The notes beneath the pieces were generated by a model that saw nothing but the letters and a program-made list of their open reading frames with translations, did no database searches and had not been told where the DNA came from. Positions 25,128 through 31,886 of a DNA stretch of 64,000 bases are shown one piece after another (the stretch's first letter is position 1; every line of letters starts with the position of its first letter). A program made the position numbers and the translations under genes. The DNA comes from an uncultured Bdellovibrionales bacterium (lineage in GTDB: Bacteria > Bdellovibrionota > Bdellovibrionia > Bdellovibrionales > UBA1609): the NCBI GenBank assembly GCA_938002015.1, contig CALLAU010000054.1, positions 1 to 64,000 of the forward strand. The letters are read 5' to 3'.

Positions 25128-25418
25128 TTACGCGGCTCTTTCTCTTTTAAAACTTACATTAGTCTTAATTTCTAAATACCCTAAAATTTCTACAAGCTTA
25201 TCAACAGTCATATGACCAATCTGACCATTGAAAATCTTTGAAATTCTATCATGTGTTAGCCCAGGAACTTTTGAAGCAAGTTTTCTTTGTGAGATATTAT
25301 TTTTTTTACATTCAGATTTAATTTTATCAATCAACTTAGCCTTTAATTGCACAAGTTGATAATCAACTCCCATTAAGCTAGCTAAGCCTTTTAAATCAAC
25401 CTCTTTTGCTTTGCTCAT
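25128..25418 (-). CDS. HigA-type antitoxin, XRE-family HTH
   Basis: The 96-residue protein carries a Cro/C1-type helix-turn-helix (about residues 35-80: CKKNNISQRKLASKVPGLTHDRISKIFNGQIGHMTVDKLVEILGYL). It matches the small antitoxins paired with HigB/Gp49-type toxins. It overlaps the toxin gene just upstream by 23 bases. It should bind the toxin and the palindrome in the operon promoter (25757-25770), repressing both genes. The toxin-first order is the normal HigBA arrangement. Confidence 0.85.
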   Translation of the reverse strand: MSKAKEVDLKGLASLMGVDYQLVQLKAKLIDKIKSECKKNNISQRKLASKVPGLTHDRISKIFNGQIGHMTVDKLVEILGYLEIKTNVSFKRERAA

Positions 25419-25740
25419 TTTTAAGCTCCTTAATTCTTCTTATAATAACCTTCTTGTCTTTTTCTAAAAGCTTTTGTGACTTTTTATGAAAAGCGTATAT
25501 AAAAGTTAAGCTATCTTTTTCAACCATACAGGAAATCACTCGCCAATTTCCTGTTCTGTCTTTTACTTTAAACTCTTGAACTTTTTCACTCTTTGTTAAA
25601 GAAAATGTTTTAAATTGAGTTTTAGAAAGCCTTTCTCCTAATAAGTATCTTTGAACTAATAAGAAAATATCTTCCTTAATCTCCAAGCTAAATGCAGCAA
25701 TCTCCTTTTCAAATTGCTCAGTGTATTTTAGTTGCTTCAC
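25396..25740 (-). CDS. HigB-type toxin (Gp49/DUF891-like, RelE fold)
   Basis: The 114-residue protein has the pattern of the phage-derived Gp49-like group within the RelE superfamily: FKVKDRTGNWRVISCMVEKD, then LTFIYAFHKKSQKLLEKDKK. Members cut mRNA at the ribosome; this activity is inferred. The start is GTG 25740. No Shine-Dalgarno site is present and the promoter -10 box ends only 13 bases upstream, so the mRNA is nearly leaderless. The next gene overlaps it and encodes the antitoxin. Confidence 0.82.
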   Translation of the reverse strand: MKQLKYTEQFEKEIAAFSLEIKEDIFLLVQRYLLGERLSKTQFKTFSLTKSEKVQEFKVKDRTGNWRVISCMVEKDSLTFIYAFHKKSQKLLEKDKKVIIRRIKELKNEQSKRG

Positions 25741-25752
25741 TAAAGCTTTTCT

Positions 25753-25781
25753 ATGTTAGTATATTTACTACCAATTGTCAA
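25753..25781 (-). promoter_or_regulatory. higBA promoter with internal palindromic operator
   Basis: On the minus strand there is a perfect -35 TTGACA (plus 25776-25781), a 17-base spacer and -10 TAACAT (25753-25758). The palindrome TAGTA-N4-TACTA (25757-25770) lies in the spacer and touches the -10. This fits autorepression by the antitoxin. The predicted transcript start is only about six bases before the toxin GTG. Confidence 0.75.
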
Positions 25782-25898
25782 ACTCGACTCTTTAGACTTA
25801 TAGAGACTCCCTAGGCTCAAACAATGCACTCCCTGACTCCTACGACTTATCACCATGAACACCCTCCCCCACAGTCAAACCACATCCCAAATAACTTC

Positions 25899-26030
25899 CT
25901 ACTTAAGGGAGCGTTTTCTTGGGATCTTTTTGCAAAGTCTTAACCACCTCTTTATAAACCACTGATAGGCCTTAGTGTCCGAACACCCTAAAAACGAACA
26001 AAATATAAATGTGATAATTGCACAGATCAC
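25899..26030 (-). CDS. Possible tiny cationic lipoprotein or membrane peptide
   Basis: A 43-codon frame starts at GTG 26030. The product begins ICAIITFIFCSFLGC, a lipoprotein-like signal with lipobox FLGC. The remaining 28 residues are strongly cationic and amphipathic (SDTKAYQWFIKRWLRLCKKI, then PRKRSLK). A purine-rich GGAGGTGAT lies upstream but 17 bases from the GTG, too far for a normal ribosome site. It may therefore be a chance frame; the non-random composition is the reason to list it. If real, it resembles entericidin-like or type I toxin peptides. Confidence 0.3.
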   Translation of the reverse strand: MICAIITFIFCSFLGCSDTKAYQWFIKRWLRLCKKIPRKRSLK

Positions 26031-26097
26031 TTCTTTTATTTACATCACCTCCCCCTCCTCATTTTCACATAACAAATATAGTCATTTGTGATCAAAT

Positions 26098-26137
26098 CAG
26101 ATTTGAATTCTCAATCTGAGCTAAGTATTCAAATCTG
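26098..26137. repeat. Perfect 11-bp inverted repeat
   Basis: The arms CAGATTTGAAT (26098-26108) and ATTCAAATCTG (26127-26137) flank an 18-base spacer, and a smaller nested repeat CAGATT / AATCTG lies inside. It is in the non-coding accessory zone upstream of the integrase-repeat remnant. It could be a protein-binding site, an element end or a structured RNA; nothing decides between these. Confidence 0.55.
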
Positions 26138-26229
26138 TTCACTTTTAATTTTAGGAACTTTCAAGATTTTCTGTTTACAGTAGATAGGCGTGACGTAGCA
26201 AACAACCTTGAGTGAAAGAAACCAGCACC

Positions 26230-26364
26230 TTACTCGGCAAATTCCTTCCAGCCAGTCCACTCATTATAAAACTTATTTGGTTGTGCAGGAAAATTAATCG
26301 GTCTTTTCCCATCAGATTTCCATCTACGAAACTCAGTAATGGTCTTAATGCTACATATGACTGT
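26230..26364 (-). pseudogene. Remnant of an integrase-repeat-type protein
   Basis: The frame is open between two stop codons, with no usable start. It reads TEFRRWKSDGKRPINFPAQP and NKFYNEWTGWKEFAE. The spacing of RP.NFP..P..FY..WTGW..F is the repeated motif I know from integrase-repeat and some helicase-associated proteins of mobile elements (consensus RPKNIPSNPxxxYxxEWxGWxDFLG). Only one copy of the motif survives, so this is a decayed fragment. It lies directly beside the acetyltransferase gene and marks old mobile-element activity in this zone. Confidence 0.55.
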
Positions 26365-26381
26365 TTAACAAAAAATAAGAA

Positions 26382-26897
26382 TCAATTTAAAACAAGTACC
26401 ATATAATCTTCATCATAGAACTGCTCACCAACCTGCATAGCATTTTTTTCAGTTCCCCATTTTTCAAAACCTCTAGAAGTATATAACCTCTTGGCAGGCT
26501 CTCTAGTAGATTCAACAGATAAGTTAATCTGTGAGACTTTCATGGACTCTATTGCAAAATTAATTGCCATATCTAATAACTTACCCGCAACCTTAAGTTT
26601 TCTAAACTCAGGAGAAACATACATTCCCCATATAAAACTCTTATGACTAGCTTTCTCATGACCCTCGCGAACTATTCCAACTGATCCAATAAATTTGCCT
26701 TCAAACAAACAACCAAAAATAACGTTATCATCACCACCCTTAATAATTCTTGACCTAAAAAAATCTACTCCTTGCTCCAACTCTTTTTGAGGGCTTGCTA
26801 AAAAAGCTGACGGACTTTCATTTAAAGAGTCAATTCTCATTGAAAACCATAAATCCATTTCTTCAGGTAATACTCTTTTAAAGATCAAATTTTCCAT
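26382..26897 (-). CDS. GNAT-family N-acetyltransferase
   Basis: The 171-residue protein is a single GNAT domain. Motif A is visible as IWGMYVSPEFRKLKVAGKLL (acetyl-CoA-binding RxxxxG/A variant), motif B as QINLSVESTREPAKRLYTSRGFEKWG. The acceptor is unknown. ATG 26897 has AAGGAA eight bases upstream; ATG 26903 is two codons further but too close to it. It overlaps no neighbour and lies 17 bp downstream of the lipoprotein gene at 26.9 kb, so the two may be co-transcribed. Confidence 0.85.
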   Translation of the reverse strand: MENLIFKRVLPEEMDLWFSMRIDSLNESPSAFLASPQKELEQGVDFFRSRIIKGGDDNVIFGCLFEGKFIGSVGIVREGHEKASHKSFIWGMYVSPEFRKLKVAGKLLDMAINFAIESMKVSQINLSVESTREPAKRLYTSRGFEKWGTEKNAMQVGEQFYDEDYMVLVLN

Positions 26898-26914
26898 ATA
26901 CATTGTTCCTTAGT

Positions 26915-27658
26915 TCAATACTCTGTAGATAAACCTTTAAACATGTGTGATGGCACTTCCATTGACTCAAAACCATTTGTTATAACAGCCGCCTTAAGAT
27001 TAAAGTCTTTTAACTCCATTTTAAATACAAAAGCATCGCTCACACTAGGCCCTATAGTACCTCTGTAATTCTTATCGTTTAAATTTAAAGTGTGATTATG
27101 GATATTTTTTTCAAGAATCCAGTTATCATCAACAAACTTTTGGATCTTTGAATGTAGAAACCCTAGTCCTCTCACACCATTTATATTAGAGGTAAAGTAC
27201 AATAATCTTACTCGTTTATTTTTCTTTAATTTAAAAGCTAAAAACTCAGTAGGAGTAGAGATCAAATCAACTCGACTACCTTGTAAATTTAAAAGAAGTG
27301 CCTCCAAACAGTTTATCTTTCTTACTTTTGGCCACAAGGTTTTTGCAATCCTCATATTTTGCTGGTCTCCAGCTTTTTCAAGATCATAAGATTTAGACCA
27401 AAGAGCCTTCTGGCTTAAGTCACGCACCTCTTTTTGAACTTTTTGCTGATAAGCTCTTAAAAAGGTTAAGTCCTGAAAATTTGCTTTTCCTTCAAAATAA
27501 CCTTCATCATAATCCCAATACTGCAGAATACTGTTTTCTTTCTCTAGCATTACAACTGGCTCTGAGGGGAACTTACATATTTTTTCATTTTTTTCTGGAC
27601 TCATTGTTGAACAGCCAAGAGCTGTTAAAGTAAGAACAAATATTTTAAGTTTTAACAT
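26915..27658 (-). CDS. Lipoprotein of unknown function
   Basis: The 247-residue protein has a lipoprotein signal (KLKIFVLTLTALGCSTM, lipobox ALGC at Cys16). The mature part is mixed alpha/beta with two further cysteines (KICKFP, KINCLEAL). No recognisable domain is seen. A segment LKKNKRVRLLYFTSNINGVR followed by LGFLHSKIQKFVDDNW looks like a compact folded region. It sits in the accessory zone next to an acetyltransferase gene. Confidence 0.65.
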   Translation of the reverse strand: MLKLKIFVLTLTALGCSTMSPEKNEKICKFPSEPVVMLEKENSILQYWDYDEGYFEGKANFQDLTFLRAYQQKVQKEVRDLSQKALWSKSYDLEKAGDQQNMRIAKTLWPKVRKINCLEALLLNLQGSRVDLISTPTEFLAFKLKKNKRVRLLYFTSNINGVRGLGFLHSKIQKFVDDNWILEKNIHNHTLNLNDKNYRGTIGPSVSDAFVFKMELKDFNLKAAVITNGFESMEVPSHMFKGLSTEY

Positions 27659-27948
27659 AAAAAGTAAGTAACAAATTATTCACTTATCTTCTAAGCAAAG
27701 TGCGTTGCTACAGTTCTATGGGAGAAGAACCGTACAATATGTAACCTATGTGTCCAGTTCAGACCTGCGAAATTTGGAGGTGCTCGATCTTGCTTCCGCA
27801 AACCTCTGAAATTACTTACTTATATTTTAAAAGTAGCAACCAAGTAGCAGTCTTATGAAATATGATGAAACAAAGTGAGTGCCAAAATTCCTGAGATCAA
27901 TTTAATCAATCAACCAGTTCTTTATTAATATTAAATACTTGCGATTTT
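27659..27948. other. Non-coding accessory stretch with partial att-like repeat
   Basis: I find no credible gene here. The stretch contains AAATTTGGAGGTG (27770-27782), which shares TTGGAGGTG with the 3' end of tRNA-Cys on its complementary strand, and a weak GAGGT/ACCTC stem after it. It ends with the terminator-like hairpin at 27949. Confidence 0.4.
27774..27782 (+). repeat. Partial copy (9 bp) of the tRNA-Cys 3' end
   Basis: TTGGAGGTG matches the first nine bases of the 12-bp repeat at 27981 and 30014. Alone it would be chance-level, but its position 207 bp outside the 27981 copy fits an older attachment remnant. Confidence 0.3.
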
Positions 27949-27970
27949 GCCCATTAAAGGGGCTTTTTCT
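27949..27970 (+). terminator. Terminator-like hairpin on the plus strand
   Basis: GCCC-ATTAAAG-GGGC is followed by TTTTT. No plus-strand gene is recognised upstream, so it either ends an unrecognised RNA or is left from a lost gene. Confidence 0.45.
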
Positions 27971-27980
27971 ACTCACTAAA

Positions 27981-27992
27981 TTGGAGGTGGCG
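27981..27992 (+). repeat. Direct repeat of the tRNA-Cys 3' end (outer att-like site)
   Basis: TTGGAGGTGGCG is identical to 30014-30025, which is the CCA end and acceptor stem of tRNA-Cys read on the plus strand. Integration into tRNA 3' ends leaves exactly such a copy at the far end of the inserted DNA, here about 2.0 kb away. Confidence 0.6.
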
Positions 27993-28071
27993 TCGCTATA
28001 CACCTTAAGTACCTGATTTCACTCAGGTTGGAATAGCAACCTGTCCTGAAACTGTCCTCGCAAAAACATGT

Positions 28072-28881
28072 CTACACTTCATTCTTTTTTAAAGATGCGA
28101 AGACAAAATTTCCCACTGTTACTGAACAATTAACTGCTAGCTCTGCATGCCGCCCCATAGGTTTATATGTTGTAGCATGAGAATCACCAGCTTCATTTCG
28201 AAGGTTAGCCAAGCCATTAACTATACTAATTAAACCTGACAATATCTGTTTTAACCCAGGAACATCATAATCTTGTGGTGATAAACTCAGTTCATTCTGT
28301 AGCTGTTTGTACAGCTTAATAAGATCACCTGAATTCTTAGGTCTAAAGCCTTTCTTTTCTTCGATTGCTTTTAGCAAAACCTCTTCCAATAAAGTCCTAG
28401 CCGCCGTGATCGAACCACTAAAGTCACCGTCATTTATTTTACTTCGACATTTTTCTATATATTCATCTAGATTCGCAGAGTCCACATTTGAAAATAATTT
28501 CTCATCTATAACAACTAAAGTATTTAGTTTAATAACTTTGTAACTCTTGCTACTTTTCTTCAAAACAAAGCCATCAAGCTCAAAGTAATCATTTAGAAAA
28601 CTTGCTGTTTCATCAGCACTAATACCCGTATTGAGAAACCTGCGTGGATCAAAAAGCTTTTCAATAATTAGTTTAAGCCTAGAACTGCCATTAGCTTTTT
28701 CAATTTTTTCTTTTGCATAAATCCATCTAGTCGGAAATCCCTGACCATACTCATCTTGATCACCAAGTTGGTTAAAAAAATCAATTAAATCCACCCCACG
28801 TAAATATTGTGAGCGCCTATTATCACCAGAAATTGTAAGAGCAAGTTGCTCTATCGACTCTGGGGAAAGAGTTATCTTCAT
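28072..28881 (-). CDS. Abortive-infection-like protein with C-terminal Abi_C/HEPN-like domain
   Basis: The 269-residue protein has an N-terminal region (1-135) that I do not recognise. Its C-terminal domain (about 138-265) matches the abortive-infection C-terminus family (PF14355): DFSGSITAARTLLEEVLLKA, then LKQILSGLISIVNGLANLRN and HAELAVNCSVTVGNFVF. Arg228 and His235 form an R-x6-H motif in LRNEAGDSH, as in HEPN-fold ribonucleases, so RNase toxin activity is plausible. GGAGA precedes the ATG. It diverges from the HNH-like gene across 119 bp holding a palindrome, inside a segment bounded by tRNA-derived repeats. Confidence 0.78.
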   Translation of the reverse strand: MKITLSPESIEQLALTISGDNRRSQYLRGVDLIDFFNQLGDQDEYGQGFPTRWIYAKEKIEKANGSSRLKLIIEKLFDPRRFLNTGISADETASFLNDYFELDGFVLKKSSKSYKVIKLNTLVVIDEKLFSNVDSANLDEYIEKCRSKINDGDFSGSITAARTLLEEVLLKAIEEKKGFRPKNSGDLIKLYKQLQNELSLSPQDYDVPGLKQILSGLISIVNGLANLRNEAGDSHATTYKPMGRHAELAVNCSVTVGNFVFASLKKNEV

Positions 28882-28912
28882 TATTTCTCCATATTAAAGT
28901 TTAAAACATCTA

Positions 28913-28949
28913 ATTTTATCATTCAGAATTTTATGCTACAAGAGCATAA
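28913..28949 (-). promoter_or_regulatory. Promoter and palindromic operator between Abi-like and HNH-like genes
   Basis: On the minus strand, -35 TTGTAG (plus 28936-28941), a 17-base spacer and -10 TAAAAT (28913-28918) fit a promoter for the Abi-like gene. A perfect 7-bp inverted repeat TTATGCT-N5-AGCATAA (28931-28949) covers the -35. It could regulate both divergent genes. Confidence 0.55.
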
Positions 28950-29000
28950 TAAATAAGGCTTAAAGCTTTTAATAAGAAGCTGTATTAGATAGAGTTATGT

Positions 29001-29807
29001 ATGGGAAAAAATAGGAAATTCCAAAGTATTGATTTAAAAAAAGTTATGAAATCAAAACCTATAGTAAAAGTTATCGATTTAACTAACTTTTCTTTTCATA
29101 CTTTGCCAAGCGAAGGGGATACGGTTGAGAAGTGTTATGCAAACACCTTTGGAAACTGTCACGGTGGAATATCACGAGAACATTACATCTCAGAGAACAT
29201 TCTCAAACAACTTGATACAATCAAGTCTAATGGCATACCGTGGTTAAAACACCTAAATAAAAATCTGAGTGCAAACTCACTTACAGTAAAATCCCTTTGC
29301 GAGCGCCATAATTCATATTTATCGCCTTTAGATAGTTTTGCAGGAGAATTTTTTAAGGAAGTTAAAGGGTTTGCGGAAGCTAAACTTCGCATAACAATTG
29401 TAAACGGGCATTTGTTAGAATTATGGTTACTAAAGGTACTAATCGGTTTAATTTCAACTAATCAACTCACTCACAAAGGAGTCCAGCTGAACTCAACTGA
29501 TATCCCTCAAGAATGGGTAGAAATTCTATTTGGCGAAAAGAGTTTTAAATCTGGAACTGGTCTTTATATTTCATATGATGTTGGAGATAAAGTAGCTTTA
29601 GGGAATAAAATATCAATCGGACCCATTTACCTACACGGAAAATTATGTGGCTTAACTGCAAACATAGCAGGCTTACGCTTACTCTTATCCATGGTCGAAA
29701 AAAATGCCGCCTTCAACCGTAGTCACCCTAAATATGAAAAAACACTCTATAGATTCGAAAGACTAAGGAAACAAAACCAGCCTCAAGAAATAATCTTTAA
29801 GTGGTAG
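29001..29807 (+). CDS. HNH-endonuclease-like protein
   Basis: The 268-residue protein has an N-terminal part resembling a treble-clef HNH module. Cys45 and Cys53 lie in EKCYANTFGNC, then SREHYIS gives the usual catalytic-type His61. Cys100, His103 and Asn104 follow in LCERHNSYLSPLD. Spacing and order (C..C, REH, CxxHN) fit HNH, although the second metal pair is C/H rather than C/C. Residues about 125-268 are not recognised. The start ATG has only a weak purine site. It diverges from the Abi-like gene, and both lie in the tRNA-Cys-bounded segment, suggesting a joint defence or toxin role. Confidence 0.6.
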   Translation: MGKNRKFQSIDLKKVMKSKPIVKVIDLTNFSFHTLPSEGDTVEKCYANTFGNCHGGISREHYISENILKQLDTIKSNGIPWLKHLNKNLSANSLTVKSLCERHNSYLSPLDSFAGEFFKEVKGFAEAKLRITIVNGHLLELWLLKVLIGLISTNQLTHKGVQLNSTDIPQEWVEILFGEKSFKSGTGLYISYDVGDKVALGNKISIGPIYLHGKLCGLTANIAGLRLLLSMVEKNAAFNRSHPKYEKTLYRFERLRKQNQPQEIIFKW

Positions 29808-30013
29808 GTCAGTCCCAATAGCCTGTCCTGACCCTGTCCTCAAACTGTCCCCGATTCCGACGTAGCATATATCAAAAAGTTAAAAACCCTAATTTTAAAG
29901 GCTTTCAGCGGTTCGAATCCGCGACTGTTATTAGCTTAAGCAAAAATGCGTTAAACACCTGTAATTTCTTAAGTATTTTCAATGATTTATACTTATTGCA
30001 AAAGAATTGCAGT
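29808..30013. other. Right end of the tRNA-Cys segment, T-arm-like fragment and CTGTCC repeats
   Basis: There is no gene here. AATAGCCTGTCCTGACCCTG followed by further CTGTCC copies (about 29818-29853) resembles AATAGCAACCTGTCCTGAAACTGTCCTC at 28033-28060 on the opposite side of the two genes, as integrase arm-binding repeats would. GCGGTTCGAATCCGC (29908-29922) is a tRNA T-arm-like stem-loop with no tRNA body around it. Confidence 0.45.
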
Positions 30014-30025
30014 TGGAGGTGGCGG
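30014..30025 (+). repeat. Inner att-like repeat at the tRNA-Cys 3' end
   Basis: TTGGAGGTGGCG includes the encoded CCA and acceptor stem of tRNA-Cys (minus strand). It is an exact match to 27981-27992. Confidence 0.6.
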
Positions 30026-30087
30026 CCGGATTCGAACCGGCGTCAACGGCTTTGCAGGCCGGCGCATAGCCTCTTTGCTACGCCACC
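30015..30087 (-). tRNA. tRNA-Cys (anticodon GCA), CCA encoded
   Basis: On the minus strand the acceptor stem GGTGGCG pairs with CGCCACC. A short D arm (GCA/TGC) follows, then the anticodon stem CGGC / GCCG around loop CTGCAAA with anticodon GCA, the T arm GCCGG-TTCGAAT-CCGGC, and the discriminator with encoded CCA (TCCA). It is the insertion target of the adjacent accessory segment and is itself intact. Confidence 0.95.
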
Positions 30088-30173
30088 TTTTGGATCTGAC
30101 AAACTAAACTTTTTTAAAGCTTTTAACAAGCATTGATTTTAGCTCTTTAACTAGTCTTTTGCCCTCTCCTTAA

Positions 30174-30911
30174 TCAAAATTTGCTCCTAATGCGACTAAG
30201 TGCTTTGATATTAAGTTGAGAAGCCTTATTTAAGTGGCCTTGCTTAATGGTGGCTGAGTCTTCTAAGTCTGCTAGAGTTCTTGCAACACTAAGCCACCTT
30301 TTAAGGTTCTTATAGCTTATGTGAGATGGAATCATATTAAAATCGATGATCTCTTTTGCTAAGTAAGGCTTTATTTCATAAACCATAAGCTCTGAATTTG
30401 GTTTAAGCTGCTTTCTCTTTATTCTTTGTTTTCTAGCATATGCTCTTCTTATACTTAAAGACTCAAATCTATCTTCTAAACTAAAGCTTGAGCTAAAAAT
30501 ATGATCTTTTGGAGTCAAAATAAGTTCATGCTTATAAAGATTTTCTTCTTTTAAATGATCTATTAAAACCTTGCATCTTTTTTTTGAAAACAAACAAGCT
30601 GGCCTATTCTCACTTAATCTTTTATATCCACAGGGGCAAAGAAAAGACTGAGTGATTTTATTAGTGTTTACCTTCTCTTTTTTTTCATATCCTGAGTAAG
30701 CATTCTTTAAAAGGCTCTTAAACTCTTTTATCTCAACATCTTTTGAAGTAAAAAATAGCGCTGAATGCCCTCCAGTAATAATCACTTCAAAGTAGAACAA
30801 CCATTCATCTGTTAAAAGTCTTGTAGCATTTTTATAAAATTTAAATGAATTAACAACTTTAATATTATCTTCTTTAACAATCATAAAACTTCTACTTGCA
30901 AAAGAAGTCAT
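30174..30911 (-). CDS. Truncated, degenerate ComM/YifB-like protein
   Basis: Only the C-terminal half of a ComM-type Mg-chelatase-like AAA+ protein is represented (245 residues against about 500). Recognisable blocks are HSALFFTSKDVEIKEFKSLL (in ComM: HGVLFLDELPEF, so Walker B is lost), LCPCGYKR (ComM NPCPCGY), and the C-terminal helical bundle SYKNLKRWLSVARTLADLED followed by SATIKQGHLNKA, which is well kept. Walker A and the Lon-like N-terminal domain are absent. ATPase activity is therefore unlikely, yet the frame is intact and long. It lies just downstream of the Xer recombinase gene. Confidence 0.65.
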   Translation of the reverse strand: MTSFASRSFMIVKEDNIKVVNSFKFYKNATRLLTDEWLFYFEVIITGGHSALFFTSKDVEIKEFKSLLKNAYSGYEKKEKVNTNKITQSFLCPCGYKRLSENRPACLFSKKRCKVLIDHLKEENLYKHELILTPKDHIFSSSFSLEDRFESLSIRRAYARKQRIKRKQLKPNSELMVYEIKPYLAKEIIDFNMIPSHISYKNLKRWLSVARTLADLEDSATIKQGHLNKASQLNIKALSRIRSKF

Positions 30912-30969
30912 GAGGCTATTAAAGGTTTAAAGAAGGTTTTAGACTTAAAAAGCGCCCGAATTTAAGATC

Positions 30970-31863
30970 TTAATCTTGATCAAAGTCAGCCTCTAACAAA
31001 GAAGAGTTTGAAAAAGGATGGGCGTTTTCTAAAGTCTCTTTTAGCTGTTTCTTTTTAACATTCGTATACATTTGAGTAGTCTGAAGGCTTGAATGTCCTA
31101 AAAGAATTTGAATGGATCTTAAGTTTGCTCCACTTTCTAAAAGGCTTGTTGCACAAGCATGTCTAAACTGATGCGGATGAACTCTTTCCTTAAAGCCAGC
31201 TCTTTTTGACCAAGCATCTAACCATCTCCAAATATCAACTCTAGAGGGTCTATTTGCTTTCTCATTTACTAATAGAGATCTTATAGACTGATCCGCACAA
31301 ATATTAACCCTGTGTTTATCGATATATTCATTAAGCTGCTCTACTAAAAGATTGTTAAGAGGAAGTATTCTCTCTTTTCCACCTTTTCCAAGAACTTTAA
31401 TAGTACCTTCATCTCTATAATAACTCTCTAGGTCTAAACCTATAAGTTCACTCACCCTTAAACCAAGGCCAAACATCAGGTATAAAGATAATTGATTTCT
31501 TGCAGTGCTATCTTCATTTTTTCCTTCTGCAGACCTTACAAGAAGATCAAATTCTTCTGCCGTAATGCTTTTAGGAACTGTTTTCTTAACTTTTGGAAGT
31601 TTTAATTCTCTAAGCTCAGGAGCGGAGATATCATTTTTTTCTAGAAATTTTAAATAAGTTCTTAGACTTGAAATAGCTCTTGCCTGAGATCGATTGGATA
31701 AGCCGTTTTCATTTAAAAAACTGTAGTAACTACCAATAGATTTTTTTGTTTTTTTAAACTCTTCATACAAAAGAAGATCTCTTCTATAAGCTGAAACCGT
31801 ATTTTTAGAACGGCCTCTAACAAATTCTAAATCTTCAAAAAACTCTACCCACATTTCAAGCAT
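30970..31863 (-). CDS. XerC/XerD-type tyrosine recombinase
   Basis: The 297-residue protein has both Xer domains. The N-terminal SAM-like core-binding part includes VRGRSKNTVSAYRRDLLLYE. The catalytic part has Arg in LGLRVSELIGL, lysine in LGKGGKERILPL, HxxR in HPHQFRHACATSLL, the second His in LLGHSSLQTTQ and Tyr in MYTNV. Length and motifs are those of chromosome-dimer-resolving XerC/D rather than a phage integrase; I cannot tell C from D (the ending HPFS recalls both). It lies upstream of the ComM-like gene. It is unlikely to be the integrase of the tRNA-Cys segment, being outside its repeats. Confidence 0.92.
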   Translation of the reverse strand: MLEMWVEFFEDLEFVRGRSKNTVSAYRRDLLLYEEFKKTKKSIGSYYSFLNENGLSNRSQARAISSLRTYLKFLEKNDISAPELRELKLPKVKKTVPKSITAEEFDLLVRSAEGKNEDSTARNQLSLYLMFGLGLRVSELIGLDLESYYRDEGTIKVLGKGGKERILPLNNLLVEQLNEYIDKHRVNICADQSIRSLLVNEKANRPSRVDIWRWLDAWSKRAGFKERVHPHQFRHACATSLLESGANLRSIQILLGHSSLQTTQMYTNVKKKQLKETLENAHPFSNSSLLEADFDQD

Positions 31864-31886
31864 GTAGGCAGCCTAACATAGATTTC

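Noticed and set aside
26212..26406. Plus-strand 64-codon frame
   Set aside because: It is antisense to the integrase-repeat remnant and runs into the acetyltransferase gene. No ribosome site.
29908..29922. A second tRNA on the plus strand
   Set aside because: Only the T-arm-like stem-loop is present. No acceptor, D or anticodon arm can be folded around it.
30970..31863. Xer-type recombinase as the integrase of the tRNA-Cys segment
   Set aside because: It lies outside the 27981-30014 repeats, behind the tRNA, and has the length and motifs of the housekeeping Xer proteins.
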